This document shows positions 1 to 7,963 of a stretch of 64,000 bases of DNA, one piece after another; positions within the stretch are counted from its first letter, which is position 1; the number at the start of each line of letters is the position of its first letter. The notes under the pieces were generated by a model. It saw only the letters and a list, made by a program, of their open reading frames with translations, was not told the origin of the DNA and ran no database searches. Where the stretch lies: positions 19,981 to 83,980 of the forward strand of contig JAJPIW010000034.1 in NCBI GenBank assembly GCA_021324575.1, read 5' to 3'. Origin of the DNA: Intrasporangiaceae bacterium. Its GTDB lineage: Bacteria; Actinomycetota; Actinomycetes; Actinomycetales; Dermatophilaceae. The position numbers and the translations under genes were made by a program.

Positions 1-13
1 CAGGAGTCACGTC

Positions 14-1144
14 GTGACCACGGCCACCACCGCCATCTCCGTTCCGTTCCTCGACCTGGTCGCGCAGCATGCCGAGGTGGCCGACGAGGTCGCAGCGGAC
101 CTGGCGGGGGTCTTCGGCTCCGCGGGCTTCATCGGTGGCCCGCAGGTGGCCGCCTTCGAGGAGGCCTATGCAACCTTTGCCGGCGTCGACCACTGCATCG
201 GGGTCGCCAACGGGACCGACGCGATCGAGCTCGCGCTCCGGGCGCTCAAGATCGGCCCGGGGGACGAGGTCATCACCGCGGCCAACACGTTCGTCGCGAC
301 GGTCGAGGCCATAGTTCGCGCGGGCGCGACGCCCGTGCTCGTCGACGTCGACGAGGACAGCCTGCTCATCGACCCTGCGGCCGTCGCGGCCGCAGTCACG
401 TCGCGCACCGCGGCGATCGTCCCCGTCCACCTGTATGGCCAGATGGCGCCACTGGAGGCGGTCGCGGCTGCCGCCCCCGGTATCCCGATCATCGAGGATG
501 CAGCGCAGAGCCAGGGAGCGACCCGCCATGGCCGCCCGTCGGGGTCGGTCGGTCTTGCTGCCGGGACCAGCTTCTATCCCGGCAAGAACCTTGGTGCCGC
601 GGGTGATGCCGGGGCGGTGACGACCGGCGACGCCGACCTCGCCCGGGCGATCCGCATGATCGGTGCCCATGGCAGCGAGCGGAAGTACGAGCACGATGTC
701 TTCGGCTTCAACTCCCGCCTCGACGCGGTTCAGGCGGTCGTGCTGCGGCACAAGCTGGAACGGCTCCCGGTCTGGAACGCCGCACGCCGTGCCGCCGCCG
801 ACCGGTATGCCGAGCTGCTCAGGGACGTCGAGGGGATCCGTCTGCCGGTGACCGTCGACGGTAACGAGCACGTGTGGCACCTCTACGTCGTCCGTATCGA
901 TGCCGCGGTCGCCGATCGGGATCGCGTGCTGGCCGAGCTCAACGCCGCTGGGGTCGGCGCGGCGCTCCACTACCCCTATCCCGTCCACCTGACTCGCGCC
1001 TTCGCCGGGCTCGGCGACGGGGTCGGCTCGTTCCCGGTCGCCGAGCGCGCGGCGACGGAGATTCTCAGCCTGCCCATGTTTCCCCATCTGACGTCGGCGA
1101 TGCAGGAGCGCGTGGCGACGGAAGTCGCCACCGCACTGGGATGA
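14..1144 (+). CDS. DegT/DnrJ/EryC1/StrS-family PLP-dependent sugar aminotransferase
   Basis: Probably transfers an amino group from glutamate to a nucleotide-activated keto-sugar, supplying an amino-sugar precursor for the polysaccharide built by the following genes. The 376-residue length and fold I motifs fit the family: GTDAIELAL near residue 66, IIEDAAQ near 160, and the PLP-binding lysine K191 in SFYPGKNLGA. The GTG start at 14 follows an AGGAG-type ribosome site at bases 2-6. It overlaps the flippase gene by ATGA, so it heads a tightly coupled operon whose upstream part lies outside the window. The exact sugar cannot be told from sequence. Confidence 0.9.
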   Translation: MTTATTAISVPFLDLVAQHAEVADEVAADLAGVFGSAGFIGGPQVAAFEEAYATFAGVDHCIGVANGTDAIELALRALKIGPGDEVITAANTFVATVEAIVRAGATPVLVDVDEDSLLIDPAAVAAAVTSRTAAIVPVHLYGQMAPLEAVAAAAPGIPIIEDAAQSQGATRHGRPSGSVGLAAGTSFYPGKNLGAAGDAGAVTTGDADLARAIRMIGAHGSERKYEHDVFGFNSRLDAVQAVVLRHKLERLPVWNAARRAAADRYAELLRDVEGIRLPVTVDGNEHVWHLYVVRIDAAVADRDRVLAELNAAGVGAALHYPYPVHLTRAFAGLGDGVGSFPVAERAATEILSLPMFPHLTSAMQERVATEVATALG

Positions 1145-2694
1145 ACGGCACCGAGCCGCGTCCTGTGCACGGAGGGCGCCAAGAGGCCTCCGACCCCGAC
1201 ATCGGGGCCGCGGCCGTCGACACGACGTCACTTGGCCGGCGGGCCGGCAAGGGTGCGCTCTGGGCGGTCGGTGCCAACCTGGTCATGCGCGTCGCGAGCA
1301 TTGGTATCACTGCGCTGTTGGCCCGGCTGCTGTCGCCGAAGGACTTCGGGGTCTTCGCCATCGCCTTGGCGGTCTATCTCGTCGTCTCGAGCCTCGCGGA
1401 GCTCGGCATGGGCTCGGCGATCGCCCGTTCTGCGAAAGAACCCGATGACATCGCGCCGACGATCGCCACGATCTCGATCGCCGTGAGCCTCGGCTGTGCG
1501 GCCCTGTTGGCGCTCACGGCGCCGTGGCTGAGCAGCCTTCTCGGCCAGCCGTCTGCCACCCAGCCGCTGCGGATCCTGTCGATCTGCGTGGCGCTGACGG
1601 GGTTCTTCGCCGTTCCGGGGGCTCAGCTGGTCCGCGAGTTCCGCCAGAACCGGATCTTCCTGGCCACCATCGTCGGCTTCCTCGTCAGCAACCCTGTGCT
1701 CGTCATCCTCGCGCTCCACGGAGGGGGTGCCGAGGCGTTCGCGTGGTCACGCGTCATCGGTCAGGTCGCCACGGGCGTGGTCTTCTGGTTCGGCACGTCG
1801 CGCCGCTATCTGCCGGGTTGGCGAGCCTCGCAGGTCAAGCCCCTCTTGGTGTTCGGCCTCCCGCTGTCCATCGCGAACCTGGTCAACTGGACGCTTCTCA
1901 ATGCTGACTACATGATCCTTGGGCGGCTGGTCAGCGCGGCCGAGGTCGGTGTCTACATGATTGCCTTCAACGTCGGGAGCTGGTCCACCTCCATCCTCGG
2001 CTCCGTCCTGAACAGCGTCGTGGTCCCGGCGTTCGGTCGGGTCAGTCACGACCCCGTGCTGCTGAGGAAGGCCATCGTGCGTGCAAGCCGCCTCGTGGGC
2101 CTGGCGGCGCTGCCGATCGGGGCGTTATCGGTGGTGCTCTCGGACCCGATCATCCGCACCCTCTTCGGCGAGAAGTGGATCAAGGCCGTCCCGGTTCTGG
2201 CTGTTCTTGCGGTCTACGGCGTCCTCTACGCCTTCTCGCTGCTGTTTGCCAACGTCCTGGTCGCGACCGGGCAGACCCTGCGCCTCCTGCTCATCCAGGT
2301 CGCCTGGGTTCTCGTCCTCGTCCCTGCCATGATCGTTGGCCTGCACCTCTGGGGCCTGACCGGAGCTGCCTGGGCGCACGTGGTGACGATCAGCCTCGTC
2401 GCCATCCCCGGCTACGTCGGAGCGGCCGTGCGCGCGACCGGAGCATCAGTTCGGGCGATGCTCGCTGCCATCCTCCGTCCGCTCGCGGGCGCACTCCTCG
2501 CCGGGGCGGTCGCGTGGGTGGCGTCATCGGCCGTCGGGCCGGCGTGGCTGCGGCTCGCTGTCGGGGGCGTCACGGGAGGTGTCGCGTATGTCGCGGTCGT
2601 CGGCGGACTGCTGGTCCCCATGTTGCCCAGCGCGATCGTCCCGACCTGGGCGCCGCGGGCCTGGCAGTCCTCGCCCTCGCATGAGGCCGTGTGA
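1141..2694 (+). CDS. Polysaccharide flippase, MOP superfamily (Wzx-like)
   Basis: Predicted to flip lipid-linked oligosaccharide across the membrane. The 517-residue protein has a hydrophilic N-terminus of about 35 residues followed by about 12-14 hydrophobic segments, starting at LWAVGANLVMRVASIGITAL. That is the pattern of polysaccharide biosynthesis/MATE-like exporters. I chose the ATG at 1141 because it overlaps the aminotransferase stop (ATGA); the frame is open further upstream but lies inside that gene. One leucine is encoded by the very rare codon TTA at 2125-2127, of interest because the window also carries a UAA-anticodon tRNA. It overlaps the next glycosyltransferase by GTGA. Confidence 0.85.
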   Translation: MNGTEPRPVHGGRQEASDPDIGAAAVDTTSLGRRAGKGALWAVGANLVMRVASIGITALLARLLSPKDFGVFAIALAVYLVVSSLAELGMGSAIARSAKEPDDIAPTIATISIAVSLGCAALLALTAPWLSSLLGQPSATQPLRILSICVALTGFFAVPGAQLVREFRQNRIFLATIVGFLVSNPVLVILALHGGGAEAFAWSRVIGQVATGVVFWFGTSRRYLPGWRASQVKPLLVFGLPLSIANLVNWTLLNADYMILGRLVSAAEVGVYMIAFNVGSWSTSILGSVLNSVVVPAFGRVSHDPVLLRKAIVRASRLVGLAALPIGALSVVLSDPIIRTLFGEKWIKAVPVLAVLAVYGVLYAFSLLFANVLVATGQTLRLLLIQVAWVLVLVPAMIVGLHLWGLTGAAWAHVVTISLVAIPGYVGAAVRATGASVRAMLAAILRPLAGALLAGAVAWVASSAVGPAWLRLAVGGVTGGVAYVAVVGGLLVPMLPSAIVPTWAPRAWQSSPSHEAV

Positions 2695-3944
2695 ACCAGG
2701 TAGTGGACCTCACGACAGGGTCGTTGACCGGGGACCCCGCTCGATCCGGTGACCTGCCACCCCTCAGGGTCCTCATCGGCCTCGAGGGCCTGGCCCTCGG
2801 CGGATGCCCCATCAACGCGCTCCAGCTCGGACGCACCCTCCGCTCGCGGGGGCACGAGGTCTCGGTCTTCGCGATCGATGAGGACGTCAAGGTCTCCCTG
2901 CTGCCCTTCGCCGAGAGCTGCGGCTTCTCGCCGGTCATCCTCCCGACGACAGCGGGGATCGTGGCACGGGCGCGACAGATCCGTGCTCTCGCGGCCCGGG
3001 CCGAGGCTGATGTCGTCCATGTCTTCGGGCCGTGGCTTGGACCGGCGGCCAGTATCGCGGCCGCATCGCGCAGGCACCAGGGGGCTGTCGTCACGAACTG
3101 GACGATGGAGAATGTCTTCTACACCCCGAGGCACACCCCGATGATCGTCGGGACGAACGACCTGGCGACCGAGCTGCGCGCGCGCCATCCCGGGCCGGTC
3201 TGGCTCATGGAACCCCCCGTCGACCTCGAAGCGGATGCCCCGGACCACGCGCGGGGGCGTGTGTTCCGCGGCGAGCTGGGCCTGGATGACGACCACGTCG
3301 TCGCGGTCCTTGTCAGTCGGGTGGACTCCCACATGAAGACCGAGAGCATGCGCTACGCCATCGAAGCCTGCGCCCGCATCCGCGACCCTCTGTTCCGGTT
3401 CGTCATCGTCGGCGACGGTGACGCCTTCGCCGAGATGAACGCCCTTGCTGACGCAGTCAACCAACGGCTCGGGTGGCAGGCCGTCCTCCTCCCCGGCGCC
3501 CGTCACGACCCCCGTCCGGCCTACGATGCGGCCGACATCGCCCTGGGCATGGGTGGGTCCGCGCTGCGTGCCCTCGCACACAGCAAGCCGCTCGTCGTCC
3601 TGGGCGAGAACGGCTTCGCGCGGACCTTCTCCGCTGACACCAGGGACTACTTCTACGAGGCTGGCTTCTTCGGGGACTCGCCCGAGCCCGACCCGGTCGC
3701 CCATCTCACGGGTGAGATCCAGGCGCTGCTGAAGCTCCGTGACCGCGGCTCGCTCGGCAGGTACGGCCTGAACGAGGTGCGTGAGCGGTTCGGGCTGGAG
3801 ATCATGTCCCAGCATCTCGAGGCCATCTACCGGCAGACCCTGACCTCCTTGCCCGGTGCTGCCAGGAGGCTCGGCGCGGCCGGCAACGTCACCGCGCGCA
3901 CCGTCGTCCACGAGCTGCGCCGTGCCCTCCCGAGCCATGCCTGA
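2691..3944 (+). CDS. Glycosyltransferase, GT-B fold (GT4-like)
   Basis: Likely transfers a sugar from a nucleotide sugar onto the growing repeat unit. The protein is 417 residues. The N-terminal half has GLALGGCPINALQLGRTL and the R.RGHEVSVF strand typical of GT-B acceptor domains. The C-terminal half has VAVLVSRVDSHMKTES and FRFVIVGDGDAF, as in the GT4 donor domain. The GTG start overlaps the flippase stop (GTGA). The canonical E-x7-E motif is weak (ALGMGGSALRALAHSKPLVV), so donor specificity and even activity are uncertain. It is part of the forward operon 14-6338. Confidence 0.75.
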   Translation: MNQVVDLTTGSLTGDPARSGDLPPLRVLIGLEGLALGGCPINALQLGRTLRSRGHEVSVFAIDEDVKVSLLPFAESCGFSPVILPTTAGIVARARQIRALAARAEADVVHVFGPWLGPAASIAAASRRHQGAVVTNWTMENVFYTPRHTPMIVGTNDLATELRARHPGPVWLMEPPVDLEADAPDHARGRVFRGELGLDDDHVVAVLVSRVDSHMKTESMRYAIEACARIRDPLFRFVIVGDGDAFAEMNALADAVNQRLGWQAVLLPGARHDPRPAYDAADIALGMGGSALRALAHSKPLVVLGENGFARTFSADTRDYFYEAGFFGDSPEPDPVAHLTGEIQALLKLRDRGSLGRYGLNEVRERFGLEIMSQHLEAIYRQTLTSLPGAARRLGAAGNVTARTVVHELRRALPSHA

Positions 3945-5112
3945 TCCGCAACGCGCAGGTGGCCCCCAGCCACCCCAACGGATCCTGCTCGTCACCCACG
4001 AGGCGTCCCGGACCGGGGCTCCACGCGTGGCCATCCTGATGGCTCGCACGTTGGTCGAGCGCGGCCACGCGGTCTCTGTCGTCTCGCGGTTCCCGGGACC
4101 GCTGCTCGGCGAGTTCGAGCAGGCGGCGCCGACCTTCGTCGAACCGTTGCACCGGGTGCGACGCCGGTCGCGGCGGGTCAGCGTGACGGCCCGCGTCGGG
4201 CGAGTAGCGGACGTCGGGGTGGCGCTGGCCACGATGGTGCGCCACAGACCAGATGTCGTCTACGTCAACTCCACGGCTGCTGCCGTCTATCTCCGTCCTG
4301 CCAGATGGCTGCGACGTCGGGTGATCCTGCACGTGCACGAGTCCGAAGCGGTCGCCGGGCAGTTCCTGTCATCAGTGTGGTCACCCCCCGGCCTTGCCGG
4401 CATCGAGCTCGTTGCCTGTTCGCCAAGCGTTCGCCGGGACCTGGCCAGGCTGACCGCCCGACCCGAAGCCGAGATCCTCATGATTCCGTCGGTCCCGGAC
4501 GGTCCCGACGTCGAGCGACGGGCTACGCATGCGCCTGCCGTCGTTCTGCAGCCCGACGAGATCGTCGTCGGGTGCTGCGGAGCCGTCGAGGCTCGCAAGG
4601 GTGCCGACCTGTGGGTCGAGGCCGCACGCCGAGTACTGGCCGAACGGCCCGACCGTCGTCTCAGGTTCGTCTGGGTTGGTGACGTCGCCGAGCCGATCGC
4701 GGTTCGCGCGGGTGAACCCATCACGTTCGTGGGACCGAGCGACAACCCCTATGCCCTCATGCGGCGGTTCGACATCGCCACCTTGCCCTCGCGCGACGAC
4801 CCGTTCCCGCTCGTTGTCCTGGAAGCGATGCTCCTCGGAGTTCCCATCGTAGCCTTCGCGGTCGGGGGCGTCCCGCAGCAAGTGGGGGATACCGGCATTC
4901 TCGTCCCGCCCGGCGATGTCCCAGGCTTCGCAGACGCGCTCATCCGGCTCATCGACGACCCGGTGGAGCGGGCCAGGCTCTCGGCAGCAGCCCGCGAGCG
5001 GGCGGAGTCGGTGTTCTCCGTTCGAGCCTTCGCCGCGTCGATCGTCGAGCTGGTCGAGGGACACCCATCTGGCTCGGCATCCCTGATGCCAGGATTGGAG
5101 CAGCGGACGTGA
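3937..5112 (+). CDS. Glycosyltransferase family 4
   Basis: GT-B glycosyltransferase of 391 residues for the same glycan. Visible features are an N-terminal nucleotide fold (ILLVTHEASRTGAPRVAILMARTL), VYVNSTAA, a donor-domain entry GCCGAVEARKGADLWVEAA, and the GT4 E-x7-E region DPFPLVVLEAMLLGVPIVAF followed by GGVPQQVGDTGILVPPGD. The ATG at 3937 was chosen; it overlaps the previous gene by 8 bases, and upstream extensions run inside that gene. GTGA coupling links it to the next gene. Confidence 0.85.
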   Translation: MPDPQRAGGPQPPQRILLVTHEASRTGAPRVAILMARTLVERGHAVSVVSRFPGPLLGEFEQAAPTFVEPLHRVRRRSRRVSVTARVGRVADVGVALATMVRHRPDVVYVNSTAAAVYLRPARWLRRRVILHVHESEAVAGQFLSSVWSPPGLAGIELVACSPSVRRDLARLTARPEAEILMIPSVPDGPDVERRATHAPAVVLQPDEIVVGCCGAVEARKGADLWVEAARRVLAERPDRRLRFVWVGDVAEPIAVRAGEPITFVGPSDNPYALMRRFDIATLPSRDDPFPLVVLEAMLLGVPIVAFAVGGVPQQVGDTGILVPPGDVPGFADALIRLIDDPVERARLSAAARERAESVFSVRAFAASIVELVEGHPSGSASLMPGLEQRT

Positions 5113-6338
5113 CAACAGGGGGAGGGTCAGAGACCATGGCTGGAGTACCGCCCAGGCTGCCTGGGATCTCGGTGGTGTGTGTGTTCAACGACCCCAAGGT
5201 CCGCGAAGAGTGCCTCGACCGATCCATCGCGGCGAACTCCGGGGCGGTCGACGTGGACTATGTCCCCGTCGACAACACCGGTCACGCGTTCTCCACCGCG
5301 GGTGCGGCGCTCAACCACGGCGCTTCCCTGGCCCGCCACGACGTCGTCGTCTTCGCGCACCAGGACGTCTACCTGCACTCGGTCGACCGCCTCGCCGCCG
5401 TGGCGGCCCATCTCGCGGGTGAGCAGTGGGGCGTCCTCGGCGCCAACGGCTTCTCCCGCGGCGCCGAGTCGGTCGGGATGATCCGCGACCGGGTACAGCT
5501 CATCGGCAGCGACGAGGTCGTTCCCCGGGAGGTGGACAGTCTCGATGAGGTCCTCTTCATGGTCCGCCGAGACCGGGTGCTGAGCCACCCGCTGACCGAG
5601 GACCCGGATCTGGCGTGGCATGCGTATGCCGTCGAGTACGGCCTGCGCATGCGCAGGCTCGGGCTCGGGGTCGGTGCCGCGAATCTGGCCGTCACCCACA
5701 ACAGCCTGACCATCAACCTGGCCCGGCTGGACGTCGCGCATCGACGGGTCGCCGCGCTCTACCCCGAGCGGCTCCCGGTGCAGACGACCTGTGGCGAGGT
5801 CGGGGAACGGTCGTCCACTTGGAAGGACGCGCCGGTCATCCGCGACCACCGGTGGCGACTGCGCTGGCTGAGGTCCTCCAAGCGGGCCATGGCGGCCCGG
5901 CAGGTCCTGGACGTTCCCGTGGTCCTCGGCGACATTCGCATGGATGTGGACGATCTGAACACCGGCGGCCGGCTGAACGTGGTCAACCTGGACCGGGTGG
6001 GTGGCTTCGTCGGTGACGCCCCTGGTGCCATCCAGCTCACCCGCAGAGACACCGACGTGGTGTTCTGGGCGGCCGCCACGGTGGAAGAGGTTCTGGAGGT
6101 TGCCGCATCGCTTGCGCCCTCGGAGTCCGTGCTGCTCGCCGACCTGTCCGCCGGCGACCTTCCCGCACTCACCGGACGCCTCCCGGAGGGGTTCGACTGG
6201 CTGCTGGGCCTGCACGATGACACGACGTGGCTGCTCGGTGGGCCGGCCGCGCGGGACCTGCCGGACCAGTGGTTCGAACCGCGCGCCGTCCCGTTGGGCC
6301 CCGACAGACGCGAGCGGCGTCGGTCCCGACCAGCCTGA
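5109..6338 (+). CDS. Glycosyltransferase-like protein, GT2-related N-terminal domain with unassigned C-terminal region
   Basis: The N-terminal 230 residues resemble GT-A/GT2-like domains: GISVVCVFNDPKVREECLDRSI near residue 18, an acidic FAHQDVYL motif near 80, then VLGANGFSRGAESVG. About 150 following residues, up to the stop at 6338, do not match a family I recognise and end in a basic RRERRRSRP tail. The GTG at 5109 overlaps the previous stop (GTGA). This is the last gene of the forward operon; the convergent ACP gene begins 22 bases later. Sugar specificity is unknown. Confidence 0.7.
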   Translation: MTTGGGSETMAGVPPRLPGISVVCVFNDPKVREECLDRSIAANSGAVDVDYVPVDNTGHAFSTAGAALNHGASLARHDVVVFAHQDVYLHSVDRLAAVAAHLAGEQWGVLGANGFSRGAESVGMIRDRVQLIGSDEVVPREVDSLDEVLFMVRRDRVLSHPLTEDPDLAWHAYAVEYGLRMRRLGLGVGAANLAVTHNSLTINLARLDVAHRRVAALYPERLPVQTTCGEVGERSSTWKDAPVIRDHRWRLRWLRSSKRAMAARQVLDVPVVLGDIRMDVDDLNTGGRLNVVNLDRVGGFVGDAPGAIQLTRRDTDVVFWAAATVEEVLEVAASLAPSESVLLADLSAGDLPALTGRLPEGFDWLLGLHDDTTWLLGGPAARDLPDQWFEPRAVPLGPDRRERRRSRPA

Positions 6339-6360
6339 GCCGGTCGGTCGCTCGGGTCGG

Positions 6361-6633
6361 TCAGCCTCCGGCGGCTTCGGAGCGCTGCTGGTCCACGAAG
6401 TCGGCGAGCCCGCCGATCGTCTCGAAGTCGTCCCCGCTGAAGTCGTCATCGACGTAGAGGCCGAAGCGTTCCTCGATCGAGGTGATGATCTCGACGACCG
6501 CCAGGGAGTCGAGCTCGGGCATGCTCCCGAACAGGGGAGTGGACGCATCCAGGGTGCTTGCGCGGTCCTCGATCCCCAGAGTCTGGACGATGATGTCGAT
6601 GACGCCCTTCAGGGTGTCGTTGCTGGCTTCCAT
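6361..6633 (-). CDS. Acyl carrier protein
   Basis: A 90-residue carrier protein with the phosphopantetheine attachment motif LDSLAVVE (S43) and the acidic helices usual for ACPs. The ATG at 6633 follows an AGAGAGG ribosome site; a longer frame to 6699 lacks one. It lies downstream of a PLP decarboxylase and an AMP-forming ligase on the same strand, so it most likely carries an acyl or aminoacyl group activated by that ligase rather than acting in bulk fatty-acid synthesis. It could belong to surface glycan decoration or a small secondary metabolite. Confidence 0.9.
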   Translation of the reverse strand: MEASNDTLKGVIDIIVQTLGIEDRASTLDASTPLFGSMPELDSLAVVEIITSIEERFGLYVDDDFSGDDFETIGGLADFVDQQRSEAAGG

Positions 6634-6736
6634 GTGACCTCTCTCTGCTGTGGGGGCGAGCGGGTCCCGCTCGCCCATGCTCGCACCGTCGGGCTTCATC
6701 CTCCCCGACTACCGGCCCCGAGGCTCAACTGGCCCG

Positions 6737-7963
6737 TCAGACGAGCACCTCGGCCGGCGCCGGGTGCCCGAGGAACGCCGTGGGGCTCGCCGTCAGGCCG
6801 TATGCACCGGCTTGGAAGACGACGACGAGGTCGCCGATGTCGGCCCGCGGAAGGGGGACTTTGTCACCCAGCAGGTCCAACGGCGTGCAGAGGCAGCCGA
6901 CCACCGTGACCGGCGAGTCGTCGGGCTCAGCCATCTGGGTGCCGATCGCCACCGGATAGTTGCGCCGGATCGCCTGACCGAAGTTGCCGGACGCAGCCAG
7001 CTGATGGTGCATGCCGCCGTCGACGACCAGGTAGACCTGACCTCGGGACTCCTTCCGGTCGACGACGCGGGTGACGTACACGCCCGACTCGCCGACGAGG
7101 TAGCGGCCGAGCTCGATGACGGTACGCGCCTCGGGGAGGTTCGGTTGGATCCGGTGCTCCAGGAGGTCGCCAAGGTTGTCCCCGATCGCTGTCAGGTCCA
7201 GCGGCTCGTCCTTCTCGAAGTAGGGGATCCCGAACCCGCCGCCGAGGTTGACATAGCGCACCGGCGTCGGGCAGGCCTCCGCGAGCGAGAGGACCAGGTC
7301 CACTGTGCGTGTCTGCGCCTCGCAGATGATCTCGGCCCGCAGGTTCTGGGAGCCGGCGAAGATATGGAAGCCCTCGACATCCACGTCGGCCGAGCCCAGC
7401 TCGGCGAGCAGGTCCGGGACGCGCTCCGCGTCGACCCCGAACTGCTGCGGCCCGCCGCCCATCCGCATCCCCGAGCCCTTCACGGCGAAGTCCGGGTTGA
7501 CCCGGACGGCGACCCGTGGACGCAGCCCCAGCCGTTCGCCGGCGGCGACGACGCGACGCGCCTCGGTGGTCGACTCGAGCTCGATGAGCACCCCCGCGGC
7601 GACCGCTTGCCCGATCTCGCGCTCGGTCTTGCCGGGCCCGGCGAAGCTGATCCGTGAGGCGGGCATCGACGTGTCAAGAGCAGTCTGCATCTCCAGGGCG
7701 GATGCGACGTCGATGGAGTCCACGAGACGGGCGAGGTGCTGTACCACCGCCGGCATCGGGTTGGCCTTCATCGCATAGCTCAGGTGGATGCCGGGCGGCA
7801 GGGTGGCCCGGAGGGTCGCCACCCGACCGTCGATCCGGGCCCGGTCATAGGCGAAGAAGGGGGTCGATCCCACCCGCGATGCCAAGCGTTCGAGTGGGGT
7901 CCCGCCGACGACGAGCTGCCCGCCGACGTGGTCCCAGGTGGCGACAACGTCGCGCGCTGTCAT
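6737..7963 (-). CDS. Fold III PLP-dependent decarboxylase (DapDC/ODC family; like exosortase-associated decarboxylases)
   Basis: Alanine racemase-type barrel decarboxylase of 408 residues. The PLP lysine is K66 in SYAMKANPM; NLGGGFGIPYF is the phosphate-binding glycine loop; VVGCLCTPLDLLGDKV near residue 345 carries the active-site cysteine/aspartate region at the subunit interface. It is not necessarily a lysine-biosynthesis LysA: the fused context with an acyl ligase and ACP matches the group annotated elsewhere as exosortase A system-associated PLP decarboxylases. The start overlaps the ligase stop (ATGA). The likely role is decarboxylating an amino acid for attachment to the carrier or glycan; the substrate is unknown. 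Confidence 0.8.
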   Translation of the reverse strand: MTARDVVATWDHVGGQLVVGGTPLERLASRVGSTPFFAYDRARIDGRVATLRATLPPGIHLSYAMKANPMPAVVQHLARLVDSIDVASALEMQTALDTSMPASRISFAGPGKTEREIGQAVAAGVLIELESTTEARRVVAAGERLGLRPRVAVRVNPDFAVKGSGMRMGGGPQQFGVDAERVPDLLAELGSADVDVEGFHIFAGSQNLRAEIICEAQTRTVDLVLSLAEACPTPVRYVNLGGGFGIPYFEKDEPLDLTAIGDNLGDLLEHRIQPNLPEARTVIELGRYLVGESGVYVTRVVDRKESRGQVYLVVDGGMHHQLAASGNFGQAIRRNYPVAIGTQMAEPDDSPVTVVGCLCTPLDLLGDKVPLPRADIGDLVVVFQAGAYGLTASPTAFLGHPAPAEVLV

